The notes beneath the pieces are model-generated. The model was not told where the DNA came from and did no database searches. It saw nothing but the letters and a program-made list of their open reading frames with translations. The translations under genes and the position numbers were made by a program. Positions 1-8,267 of a stretch of DNA of 39,572 bases are shown here, piece by piece. How positions within the stretch are numbered: the first letter of the stretch is position 1; each line of letters begins with the position of its first letter. Source of the stretch: Actinomycetes bacterium (GTDB lineage Bacteria > Actinomycetota > Acidimicrobiia > Acidimicrobiales > Acidimicrobiaceae); the NCBI GenBank assembly GCA_021847985.1, contig JAJZNF010000177.1, positions 1 through 39,572 of the forward strand, in the 5' to 3' direction.

Positions 1-9
1 TTCCGATCT
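1..9. other. Probable Illumina adapter remnant (TTCCGATCT) at contig end
   Basis: Matches the 3' end of the ...GCTCTTCCGATCT adapter and differs from the sequence expected at the circular join (…GGGCCGC before CTGGTGGCC at 39447). Confidence 0.8.
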
Positions 10-135
10 CTGGTGGCCCATCCGGCCAACCTGCGAAGCATGGCCTTTCGGTACAGCGACGTGACTCTCTCTGACGTACAAGCCATGAGGGACAACGTGT
101 CCCGGGTCATGGGTTGCGTCGAGATCTACGAGGTG
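10..135. repeat. Terminal direct repeat copy 1 (same as 39447-39572), assembly overlap of a circular molecule
   Basis: ctggtggcccatccggcc...gagatctacgaggtg is identical at both ends. Confidence 0.95.
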
Positions 136-846
136 GACGGCAGGGAGTACATCCAACTGACCTCCTGGCAGGAGCGACAGCACCCCAGATATCCCCAGCC
201 TTCCGTCCTTCCGCCATGCCAGGAGCACACGGTCGCACCGTTGACGCAGGATTGCAGCAACGTTGACGCAAGCCTGCGTCAAGATAGCGTCGTAGATAGT
301 ATTGGTTTGGTTAGGGATGGGTTGGGTAGGGGTGTCGTTGCGTCAACGCCGCAACCGACCGCCACCACCACCACGCAGGACGACGGCAAGACCGAGCCGG
401 CCACCGAGAGCGAAGCCGATGTGCTCGCGGTCTTGCGGTCGATCCCGCACTGGCCGAAAGGCGATCCGGCAGGCGACCTGATGGTCCTCAGGGCAGCGCG
501 GGCGAACAACCCCAAGGTCGACCTGCTCAAGGTGGCGCGATCCCTGGCAGCTTGGGTCATCGACAATCCCGGAAAGAACCGCCAACCCCGCCAGCGATTC
601 CGCACTTGGGCCGACCGCGAGACGGCCTGGGTGGAACAGCAACGCAAGCAGCAACAGTCGCGGTCTTCTCCCGCCCCCCGGTCTCGCTATCTGACGCCGG
701 AGGAACTTGGACTCATGCCCTCATCCTCCCCGCCGGCGACCACCGGACCGCCCCCCGAGGCGCCCCTGACGGCAGGATCAACGGGGGGTGGCGAGACGCA
801 TGGCGACAGAGCGCAAGATCATTCCCATCGCGGTGCCGCCGGATGA
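10..846 (+). CDS. C-terminal part of replication-initiator-like protein (see 39327-39572)
   Basis: YEVDGREYIQLTSWQERQHPRYPQPSVLPP is typical of Gram-positive phage replisome-organiser proteins; lies immediately upstream of a DnaB-like helicase. Confidence 0.7.
   Translation: MVAHPANLRSMAFRYSDVTLSDVQAMRDNVSRVMGCVEIYEVDGREYIQLTSWQERQHPRYPQPSVLPPCQEHTVAPLTQDCSNVDASLRQDSVVDSIGLVRDGLGRGVVASTPQPTATTTTQDDGKTEPATESEADVLAVLRSIPHWPKGDPAGDLMVLRAARANNPKVDLLKVARSLAAWVIDNPGKNRQPRQRFRTWADRETAWVEQQRKQQQSRSSPAPRSRYLTPEELGLMPSSSPPATTGPPPEAPLTAGSTGGGETHGDRAQDHSHRGAAG
239..348. repeat. Iteron-like repeats, candidate replication origin inside the initiator gene
   Basis: cgttgacgca at 239-248 and 261-270; inverted tgcgtcaa at 275-282 and tgcgtcaacg at 339-348; intervening locally AT-richer stretch aagatagcgtcgtagatagtattggtttgg. 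Confidence 0.55.
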
Positions 847-2146
847 GGCCCTTGAGGCCATGCTGGTCGGGTACTGCCTCGACGGCGCCGTGCACCAGGT
901 GGTCCAGGCGGCGGTCGAGACGCTTGACGACGACGCGGTGCGGGGCCGCCTGGCCCCGATCTGGCGGGCCATCCGGCAGAGCGTGCTCGGCGGCACGCAC
1001 CCCACGGTCCCGGAGGTCGTCCGAAGGGCGGGCGCGCCCTGGACCCTGGGCCGGGTCCTGGACCTCGTCCGCAGCGACCTCACCGGTGGGGAGATCGGTC
1101 AGGCCATGGACTCGCTCGTGGAGATCTCACGCCGGCGAACGGTGATGGAGTCCCTGATCAAAGCGTGGGACGCGGCCGGCCAGAGCGCGGATTCCGCCAT
1201 CGCCATGCTCCAGGACGTCGTCACGCGTGCCCAGGAGAACGCCGAGATCTACCGCCCGCACACGATCGCGGAACTGGCCGAGCAGGCCATGCTCGGGTCC
1301 GAGGCCGCGAGGGCTGCCAGGGAGCGCGGGGCGGTGCCCGAGGATCTCGGCCTCCCCACCGGCCTGTGGCCCCTCGACGTCGCGACCGGGGGTCTCACGC
1401 CCGGCGACCTGTGGGTGCTTGCGGCCCGGACGAGCCAGGGCAAGACGTCGTTCGCGCTCCAGGTGGCAGAGGCCCAGACCGTCCCGGTGCACTTCGCAAG
1501 CGCCGAGGTCCCCGCGGCGCGGCTCGGCCGAAAGGCCCTGGCGTCGGCGGCCGTGGTGCCCGTACCGCGGGTCCGACAGGGCAGCGTGACGGACGACGAG
1601 GCCCGGAGGCTCAGGGACGCCGTCAGTCGGCTCGCGAAGACCCAGGTCGTGGTCGACGACCGGAGCCGCACGGTCGAGGACCTGCGGATCTCGGTGATGA
1701 GGACCGCCAGGCGGTACGGGTCCGTAGGCCTCGTGGTCGTGGACTATCTCCAGCTCATGGAGCCGGACGGATCCCGCACGCGCGGAGTGACCCGTCAGGA
1801 GCGTGTCGGGGCGGTGAGCCGCGGCCTCAAGCTTCTGGCGCTCGACATGCACGTACCCGTGCTCGCCCTGGCTCAGCTCAGCCGCGGGGCCGAGGACAGC
1901 CAGGAACCGGAACTCAGGCACCTGCGGGAGAGCGGCTCGATCGAACAGGACGCGGATGTGGTGGTGTTCCTGCACAGGCCGAGGCAAGAAGACCAGGACC
2001 CAAACCCACGGGCGATCATCCCGACCGACGTGATCGTCGGCAAAAACCGCGACGGAATGCTCGCGAGGGTCCCGTGTGGTTTCGACCCGGTAACCCAGAC
2101 GATCGAGGATGACGAGTCTCGCCTGCGCAGGCATAGGCGCGAATAG
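800..2146 (+). CDS. DnaB-family replicative helicase
   Basis: Walker A region WVLAARTSQGKTSFALQVA, Walker B LVVVDYLQLM, QLSRGAEDSQEPELRHLRESGSIEQDADVVVFLHRP; gggggg SD before ATG 800. Confidence 0.92.
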   Translation: MATERKIIPIAVPPDEALEAMLVGYCLDGAVHQVVQAAVETLDDDAVRGRLAPIWRAIRQSVLGGTHPTVPEVVRRAGAPWTLGRVLDLVRSDLTGGEIGQAMDSLVEISRRRTVMESLIKAWDAAGQSADSAIAMLQDVVTRAQENAEIYRPHTIAELAEQAMLGSEAARAARERGAVPEDLGLPTGLWPLDVATGGLTPGDLWVLAARTSQGKTSFALQVAEAQTVPVHFASAEVPAARLGRKALASAAVVPVPRVRQGSVTDDEARRLRDAVSRLAKTQVVVDDRSRTVEDLRISVMRTARRYGSVGLVVVDYLQLMEPDGSRTRGVTRQERVGAVSRGLKLLALDMHVPVLALAQLSRGAEDSQEPELRHLRESGSIEQDADVVVFLHRPRQEDQDPNPRAIIPTDVIVGKNRDGMLARVPCGFDPVTQTIEDDESRLRRHRRE

Positions 2147-2159
2147 GGGGATACACGCA

Positions 2160-2396
2160 TTGAACCTGACCCATGTGTCGGTGCCGCTCATGGCACCAGA
2201 GTACAAACGCCTTATGGAATGGGCTGAGTCCACAGGCCCGACGAAGGCCAAACAGGTCCTTGAGCAGAGTCTGGTACGCGTAGTCCTAAGCGTCGAGGAG
2301 GCAAGGTACATGCTGGGACTCTGTCGTGTGTATGACGATCTCTTAGGACTCGACGAGGCCCTCCTTGCCTCCCTACACGAGGACTCCGCCGGGTAG
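2160..2396 (+). CDS. Hypothetical small protein
   Basis: TTG start with AGGGGG SD; colinear in operon. Confidence 0.55.
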   Translation: MNLTHVSVPLMAPEYKRLMEWAESTGPTKAKQVLEQSLVRVVLSVEEARYMLGLCRVYDDLLGLDEALLASLHEDSAG

Positions 2397-2435
2397 GGTG
2401 GCGGCCTCAGCATGGTCCTAAGGGGGTGTATCTCC

Positions 2436-2774
2436 ATGGGGCGGTGGTCCACGGTTTCCGGGCATCCGGGTGACGTTCGCGTGGAACTTTCAGCGCATGC
2501 CATCGAGCGCGCGCGTCAGAGGGCAGGTCTAGACGAACACCAAGCTTCCCGAGAACTCAGGAGGGCGGTGCGAAACAGCCTGTTTCTCGGCAGAATGACA
2601 GAATCGAGGTCTCACCCCGGTTGCATGCTCGCTGCCGAGGCGGACCTCATATGGATCGTTGCCCTGTCCCCTTCAGGGTCATGGAGAGCCGTAACGCTAT
2701 TTCACAGGAATGATCTTTCTCCCTACGCTTTGGCCATGGCCAGGACGGCTCGCGAGGGTCTGGTTGGCATATGA
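2436..2774 (+). CDS. Hypothetical protein (HAIERARQR motif, possibly DUF4258/RelE-like)
   Basis: AAGGGGG SD before ATG 2436; VELSAHAIERARQRAGLDEHQASRELRRAV. Confidence 0.5.
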   Translation: MGRWSTVSGHPGDVRVELSAHAIERARQRAGLDEHQASRELRRAVRNSLFLGRMTESRSHPGCMLAAEADLIWIVALSPSGSWRAVTLFHRNDLSPYALAMARTAREGLVGI

Positions 2775-3166
2775 CACAGGATCGACTTGTGCTTCCCATA
2801 CCTCCCCCGGACAACCATGCCTATGTCTCTGGGGTGTCAATCGGGCCAGGCGGCAGACCCGTCGTTCGCAGGGTGCGCACCAGGAGAAACCTGGACTTTC
2901 AGGAGGAGGCATCCTGGCTGGCTTATGGGTGGTGCGGTCGATCCGGGTGGTCCATGCCTGACCACGACGACAAGGTGGTTTTGCGCTACTGGGTGTATTG
3001 GCCCGATCGACGCCGGCGTGATCCAGCTAATCTGCTCAAGGTGCTCCTGGACGCCCTGGAAGGTGTTCTGTACGCCGACGATCGTACGGTTCTGCCTCGG
3101 GCAATGGACTATCAGGTGGACAGACTGGATCCAAGGGTTGAGGTAGATGTGTCCTTGTTTGGGTGA
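2771..3166 (+). CDS. RusA-like Holliday junction resolvase
   Basis: VLRYWVYWPDRRRRDPANLLKVLLDALEGVLYADDRTV is characteristic of the RusA family. Confidence 0.8.
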   Translation: MTQDRLVLPIPPPDNHAYVSGVSIGPGGRPVVRRVRTRRNLDFQEEASWLAYGWCGRSGWSMPDHDDKVVLRYWVYWPDRRRRDPANLLKVLLDALEGVLYADDRTVLPRAMDYQVDRLDPRVEVDVSLFG

Positions 3167-3183
3167 TTGCACACGAGCCTGAG

Positions 3184-3206
3184 GTGGCGCCCTCTCTGGG
3201 CGCTAC
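3184..3206. terminator. Strong hairpin between the replication and lysis genes (terminator or attenuator)
   Basis: gtggcgccc-tctct-gggcgctac, 9-bp stem with one GU pair; weak T tract. Confidence 0.4.
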
Positions 3207-3236
3207 CCTTGTGTCAGCAGCCCAGGGGGGATCGCG

Positions 3237-3458
3237 TTGTCGCAGCTGGAGATGGACTCCCTTCGTGATTCGATCGCCGAGGTAAGAGCTCAAGTGACGG
3301 ACCTTCAAACTCGCACGGCCCGTTTGGAGGGGTCGTTCTCTGGATTCCAGGAGCGTCTGGACAGGATCTACGCGACGCTCCTGGGCCTCGCCGCCACGCT
3401 CGTTGTCGGCCTCATCGGCATTCTGGTCGCGATCCTGACCCATCACGTTGGGGGGTGA
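3237..3458 (+). CDS. XhlA-like/holin-associated membrane protein
   Basis: N-terminal coiled coil plus C-terminal TM (IYATLLGLAATLVVGLIGILVAIL); TTG start with CAGGGGGG SD; immediately upstream of the transglycosylase. Confidence 0.6.
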   Translation: MSQLEMDSLRDSIAEVRAQVTDLQTRTARLEGSFSGFQERLDRIYATLLGLAATLVVGLIGILVAILTHHVGG

Positions 3459-3463
3459 CGGAG

Positions 3464-4096
3464 TTGGTGAATCCTCAGGTCGTGCGCTGGCTTTGGGCTG
3501 CGGAGGCAGCCGTCATCAGGTATGGCCACGTCACCGAGGCCCAAGTGCTGGCCCAGATCGCCCAGGAGAGCGGCGGGGATCCTACCGCGACAAGCGCGGC
3601 CGGGGCGCAGGGCCTCATGCAGATCATGCCGGCGACAGGCAGGGGTCTTGGCCTTGAGGACCCGTTCGACCCTCTCCAGAACGTCATGGCCGGAGTGCAT
3701 TACATGGCCCAGGCAATGGAGCAGTTTGGAACCTGGCAACTTGCTCTAGCGGCATACAACGCGGGGCCAGGGGCTGTCGAGATCGCAGGGAACCAGGTCC
3801 CGGATATTGCACAGACCAGGTCGTATGTTTCGGACATTGAGGCCATGCTTCCGGACTATTCGGGATACATCCGAGATGCCTCCCCGCTCCCCACGCTTCG
3901 AGAAGGCGGCGTTGGGGACAGCGTCAGGCTTCTCCAGCGCATGCTTGGCATGGTCGTCCAGGACCAGGATGGCATCTACGGTCCTCAGACTTTGGGGGCG
4001 GTACTGTCTGCGAAGCATGAAAGCGGTCTTCCGGTGAATGGAGTAGTTGCGGACGGCCTATGGAGCTATCTCCTATGGAAGGGTGTTCGGCCATGA
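3464..4096 (+). CDS. Lytic transglycosylase (SLT) with C-terminal peptidoglycan-binding domain
   Basis: AQIAQESGGDPTATSAAGAQGLMQIMPATGRGLG...ALAAYNAGPGAV; LREGGVGDSVRLLQRMLG...DGIYGPQTLGAVL. Start could also be GTG 3455. Confidence 0.9.
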   Translation: MVNPQVVRWLWAAEAAVIRYGHVTEAQVLAQIAQESGGDPTATSAAGAQGLMQIMPATGRGLGLEDPFDPLQNVMAGVHYMAQAMEQFGTWQLALAAYNAGPGAVEIAGNQVPDIAQTRSYVSDIEAMLPDYSGYIRDASPLPTLREGGVGDSVRLLQRMLGMVVQDQDGIYGPQTLGAVLSAKHESGLPVNGVVADGLWSYLLWKGVRP

Positions 4097-4977
4097 GCAT
4101 CACCGTCATTGGAATCAATTCCAGACAAAGGTTCAGCCCAGTACCAAATACGGCCATCGAACACCTGACATCGCTCCTCAAGGGGGCAGATGCGGACATC
4201 ATCATCAACGGCTATGGCCAGGCCTGGGGCCCTAGCTCTACGCAGCTGTGGGATGCCGGCACAATCGCGGAGTTCGTCAACTCGGATCCCAGGCATGTGT
4301 GGATCGACTGGTGCGGATGGCCTGGCTACTGGCAGATCAACGCTGATGGCACTGTGGTCCAACAGGGCCCACAAGGATGGGCGAACCTGTCCGCGGACCT
4401 TGGGTACAAGTGGCTCGCCAAGTCAAACTTTGTGGTGCCGCAAAACTTCTTTCAAAACCCGTTTGCGGAGCGGTACCCCATGGTGCGGGGCTGGGATCTC
4501 ACGCCCAGCCAAAACGGTGTCTACTACCAGTACGCGGTTGGGGGATACGCACAGCTGGCCGACCTTCACCATGGCGACACGATGGGTCACTACGTCTACG
4601 CCGCGGCGAACGAGACAAACCTATTCAACTTCTCATTCACAGGCACCGCCGACATGTGGGCGAACTCTCAGGCGGTCGCTGATTTTGTCTCCAGAGTGCT
4701 TGCGATCTCGGCAGCAAGGAGGTCTGGATCCGAGCCGAGCCGGGTCGGTATCTCGCATGGCGGGTCGTACAACGTGTCGACGCCGGCCCCGGTCGCGCCA
4801 ACGGGTTCCTCGAGCCCCTATCACCCAACGACTAGCACGGGCAGAACGTCTTACAAGCCGTCTCCTCCCAGTCCGACGTTCAACGTAACGACTGCGCTGG
4901 AGGTCGCCGGGGCCGGAGCCGTCGTTGGGGCGGCCGGGTATCTCATTGCCAAGTCTGTCCAGAAGGGACGTGCATGA
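4093..4977 (+). CDS. C-terminally TM-anchored protein with N-terminal soluble domain of unknown function
   Basis: ATGA overlap with upstream gene; C-terminal ALEVAGAGAVVGAAGYLIAKSVQKGRA. Confidence 0.7.
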   Translation: MSITVIGINSRQRFSPVPNTAIEHLTSLLKGADADIIINGYGQAWGPSSTQLWDAGTIAEFVNSDPRHVWIDWCGWPGYWQINADGTVVQQGPQGWANLSADLGYKWLAKSNFVVPQNFFQNPFAERYPMVRGWDLTPSQNGVYYQYAVGGYAQLADLHHGDTMGHYVYAAANETNLFNFSFTGTADMWANSQAVADFVSRVLAISAARRSGSEPSRVGISHGGSYNVSTPAPVAPTGSSSPYHPTTSTGRTSYKPSPPSPTFNVTTALEVAGAGAVVGAAGYLIAKSVQKGRA

Positions 4978-5460
4978 ATGGCGATCTTGACCTCGGCCCA
5001 AAGCGCCGCAGCCCCTGCCCCCAAGGCCACCTCCGGGTCAGAACAGACTCAGCTTGGCCCCCTCTTGATCCAGTCCCAGGGATGCCCTGTGAGGCGGGTA
5101 TTCCGTGCCCCAGGCGCCTACGGGTTCTACGCCCAGTGCGCCGTTACCGTGACCAACAATGGCCAGAGTGACTTGGTGGTCCTGAGCCTGGAAGAGACGG
5201 ACACGCTCCCGGACTCTGGCCTGGCGTCGTCGCCGCCCGGGGCATTTTCCGTCGATATGGATGGCTATATCGGGGTGCTGAAGCCAGGGCAGACCATGAC
5301 TCTAGCTTCCCCGCGGGCCAACTACCGGGGCTGGGCGTTCTCGGCTATAAACCCCGGGGCGGTAAAGAGGTATCTGATTCTCGCCGAGGCTGGAGCGGCG
5401 GTACTGGGGGCAGGTACCTTTGTCATTGGCTATCTTGTCGGGCGCCGGCGCCGCCGTTAG
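4978..5460 (+). CDS. C-terminally TM-anchored virion-like protein
   Basis: RYLILAEAGAAVLGAGTFVIGYLVGRRRRR at C terminus. Confidence 0.65.
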   Translation: MAILTSAQSAAAPAPKATSGSEQTQLGPLLIQSQGCPVRRVFRAPGAYGFYAQCAVTVTNNGQSDLVVLSLEETDTLPDSGLASSPPGAFSVDMDGYIGVLKPGQTMTLASPRANYRGWAFSAINPGAVKRYLILAEAGAAVLGAGTFVIGYLVGRRRRR

Positions 5461-5473
5461 GGGAGGGAGAACT

Positions 5474-6454
5474 GTGGCCAGGGGAGATTTTCGTTGGGGT
5501 CGAGAGCACACTGCGATCGCGGCAGCTGGCGTAGCCGCTGGCGCCGCCATTGCCGGAACCGGGATCTACCTGGTGGCCAGCTCCGCCAGGCGAAAGCTCC
5601 ATGCCATGAAAAGTTTCATGGTGAACGTCAACTCTGCAGACGGAGCGGCCACTTCGTCTGGCGGTCCGCCTGGCGCTACCACTCTCAACTGGATCGAGGG
5701 AGTGCCTGCGTCCACGGAGATCATCACGAATCGCCTGGCGGTTCCGACCTCCTACGCCCTTCTCACGGACCAGTCGACGGCGCCGGTAGGTGAAACGCCT
5801 CCCTCCGTGGTGAAGCCAATCGTGCCGATTGGGCCTATGAGCGGGGCCTCGTTCGGCGTTGTATACACGGACGAGCGGGCCCTATCGGCGGCCGCACAGG
5901 GAGGCCTCCTCCCCGGTGCCGTGAAGATGGTCTGCTGGGACTATGAGAACTGGCCCTACACCCCGTCGGATCAGCAGGAGAACGCGCAGGCGTACACGGA
6001 GGAGGCCGCGTACGCGGCGCACGCCGCGGGCCTCCTTTTCGCCACTGCCCCCAGTCCGAACATCATGCGCCAGATCGAGGGCAACTCTCAGCTCAGCTAC
6101 TCGAACGCCGTGACAGACTTTTTGAATGCCGGCCAGGTCGGGGCGGCCGCCAGGTATGCTGACATCTTCGTGATTCAGGCCCAGGTGGCACAGTCGTCGG
6201 CCAGCAGCTATGGCGCGATGGTGCAGGCGTACAGCCTCGCGGCCCGCGAATCGAGTCCCTACGTGTCCCCGTGGGCCGTTCTTGAGGTTGCGCCCGGCGG
6301 GACGATCCTCCCCGTAGAAACGCTGTTCGAGATGATGCTGGCTGCGGCGAACTCGGTTGAGGGGTTTTGGCTCCTGCTTCCGGTCACGTCGGTGTCGAGT
6401 GGCGTGATGGCGGCGAGGGCGAACAACCTGGTATCGCTCCTGGGAAGTCTCTAG
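5474..6454 (+). CDS. N-terminally TM-anchored protein; ectodomain possibly a TIM-barrel hydrolase
   Basis: GTG start with GGGAGGGAG SD; TAIAAAGVAAGAAIAGTGIYLVASS; MVCWDYENWPYTPSDQQENAQAYTEEAAYAAHAAGLLFATAP. Confidence 0.65.
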   Translation: MARGDFRWGREHTAIAAAGVAAGAAIAGTGIYLVASSARRKLHAMKSFMVNVNSADGAATSSGGPPGATTLNWIEGVPASTEIITNRLAVPTSYALLTDQSTAPVGETPPSVVKPIVPIGPMSGASFGVVYTDERALSAAAQGGLLPGAVKMVCWDYENWPYTPSDQQENAQAYTEEAAYAAHAAGLLFATAPSPNIMRQIEGNSQLSYSNAVTDFLNAGQVGAAARYADIFVIQAQVAQSSASSYGAMVQAYSLAARESSPYVSPWAVLEVAPGGTILPVETLFEMMLAAANSVEGFWLLLPVTSVSSGVMAARANNLVSLLGSL

Positions 6455-6456
6455 CG

Positions 6457-7038
6457 GTGTCTCTATCGGGGGCGGCAGAGGCGGCGTCCCTATTCCCACC
6501 TGCGGTACGGTCCACGCTTCTTGCGATCTCCGGGTCGGAGGCCGGGTGGGATCTTACGGCCCGCGGGGATCCCGTATCTGCTCTACCACCCACGCTTTGC
6601 GGTGTTCCGACGGCCTCGTACTCCTGCGGTGGCTATACCAGCTTCGGCCCATGGCAGGTGAACCTACCCTGCAACCGGGCCGTCATTTCCGCTCTCTCCG
6701 GTATCCGGGAATCGGACCCATGCGCACAGGCGGCCTGGCTCACCGCCAGCTACGCGAACAGCGCACGCGCGGCCCTAGCCGTGTACCGGAGCCAGGGCCT
6801 TGACGCCTGGACTACCTACCGAACCGGGGCATACCTGGCGTACCTATCCCGTGCGCAGACGGCCCTGTCCGACATTCCGACCGATCTGACCCCCGTCACA
6901 TCGAAAGGTCCGCTTGGCATCGCGGCGGTAGTGGGTGGATCCCTCCTCGTAGTCGCTGGGGGCACCACAATCGCGCTCCTCGCAGATCCAGCCCTGCGCG
7001 CTGAGGCATCCACGAGCATCCGTCGCCTGTGGTCCTAG
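6457..7038 (+). CDS. Lysozyme-fold muralytic enzyme with C-terminal TM anchor
   Basis: LLAISGSEAGWDLTARGDP...TSFGPWQVNLPCN...; C-terminal GIAAVVGGSLLVVAGGTTIALLA. Confidence 0.6.
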   Translation: MSLSGAAEAASLFPPAVRSTLLAISGSEAGWDLTARGDPVSALPPTLCGVPTASYSCGGYTSFGPWQVNLPCNRAVISALSGIRESDPCAQAAWLTASYANSARAALAVYRSQGLDAWTTYRTGAYLAYLSRAQTALSDIPTDLTPVTSKGPLGIAAVVGGSLLVVAGGTTIALLADPALRAEASTSIRRLWS

Positions 7039-7072
7039 GCCGTACACTGAGCCTGACAGGGGGTAGACCTAA

Positions 7073-7429
7073 ATGACGAAGCTCCTTCAGTTCCCGCCGG
7101 CCATGATGCACATGCTCTGGTGGGTGATCCTGGCTGCGGTGGTGGATGCCGCTGTTGGTGTCGTGTTCAGTGTCTTTAGCGGCACCTTCGACATGGAGAA
7201 GGTCGGGAAGTGGCTCGTGACCAACGTGCTCCTGGTCGTGGTGCCCGTGATCGTCGTGGCCATCCTGGTGGGCGCTGGCATGTTCGCGAACACCATCTTT
7301 TACGCGGCCGCGGCCACTGCGATTGCGACCCTGGTGGGAGGTATCGCGGCTAAGATCGGTGTCCCGCTGACGTTCAACCAGGGGTCGCAGACCAGCGCTG
7401 GTTCAGAATCGGACACGGCGGCGAAGTAA
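7073..7429 (+). CDS. Holin-like small membrane protein (about 3 TM)
   Basis: MHMLWWVILAAVVDAAVGVVFSVF...VLLVVVPVIVVAILVGAGM...AAATAIATLVGGIAAKIG; AGGGGG SD. Confidence 0.6.
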   Translation: MTKLLQFPPAMMHMLWWVILAAVVDAAVGVVFSVFSGTFDMEKVGKWLVTNVLLVVVPVIVVAILVGAGMFANTIFYAAAATAIATLVGGIAAKIGVPLTFNQGSQTSAGSESDTAAK

Positions 7430-7905
7430 TGCAGACGTGGGAGAAGGTCGGGATAGCGGCCGCGGGCGCTGCGGCTGCGGCATTCACGGGGTATGAGGCC
7501 TACAGGTACTTCACTGAGGGCCCGGCCTCCGCGACGCCGATCCCTGCCCCTACCGGGCTCACGCTCACGCCGCAGGCTGCCGTATCGAGGACGGATGCCC
7601 CGATTCTCGCCCAGGTGGATCCCTACACTGGATCTCTGACACCGACGTACAACTGGTATCACTACTACCTAAAGGGCGGCAAGCTGTACCCCAGATTGGT
7701 CGGCAGCACGTCGAGCCCTGAGTTCCTGTTCGGCCGGGAGACGGCGACCGGGGTGCAGTATCCGGTGGCGCCTGGGTCCCTGTACACGGTCGGCGTGCAG
7801 ATCACGGCAGGTGGAGTCAGCAGCCCGATCACCGTTGGCCACGCGACCGCCAAGTCATTTACAGCCAACTCGTCTCAGTCAGGGGGAAGCACGTCCGCCC
7901 CCTGA
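7429..7905 (+). CDS. N-terminally TM-anchored protein with FN3-like beta domain
   Basis: MQTWEKVGIAAAGAAAAAFTGYEAYRYF; beta-rich remainder. Confidence 0.6.
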   Translation: MQTWEKVGIAAAGAAAAAFTGYEAYRYFTEGPASATPIPAPTGLTLTPQAAVSRTDAPILAQVDPYTGSLTPTYNWYHYYLKGGKLYPRLVGSTSSPEFLFGRETATGVQYPVAPGSLYTVGVQITAGGVSSPITVGHATAKSFTANSSQSGGSTSAP

Positions 7906-7949
7906 CGGTCTTGTTATGACGCCGGTTCGGCGACCTAGGGGGCTACGGC

Positions 7950-8267
7950 ATGGAGGACTGGGAAACGCTTCTCGTTGCGGCTGGCGGAACCGCCGCAGTT
8001 GGGTTCGGAGGGTACCTTTTGTATGACTACGCCAAGTCGAAAGGGATTCTCAAGCCGTCCTCGGGATCGAAGTATTGCATCCCAAGCGCGATGTCGGGTG
8101 AGCAAGTGGCGTCACAACTTGGAGTCTCCCTGAGTGCCCTTGAGGCATCGAACCCATCCTTCACCTACATGAAGGCTCATCCGACGGTCGCCCTCAAATC
8201 TGGTACGTGCTTCGTCGTCCCAAGCGGCGGCAAGATTCCGAGCGTAGGTGGGGGGAGTTCGAAATGA
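7950..8267 (+). CDS. N-terminally TM-anchored protein with LysM-like domain
   Basis: MEDWETLLVAAGGTAAVGFGGYLLYDYAK; SGEQVASQLGVSLSALEASNPSF...LKSGTCFVVPSGG. Confidence 0.65.
   Translation: MEDWETLLVAAGGTAAVGFGGYLLYDYAKSKGILKPSSGSKYCIPSAMSGEQVASQLGVSLSALEASNPSFTYMKAHPTVALKSGTCFVVPSGGKIPSVGGGSSK

Noticed and set aside
1165-2112. 315-aa plus-strand ORF
   Set aside because: Alternate-frame shadow of the DnaB gene, low complexity G/R/P.
1127-2503. 458-aa minus-strand ORF
   Set aside because: Antisense shadow of the DnaB helicase in GC-rich coding sequence; Arg/His/Pro-rich with no family motifs.
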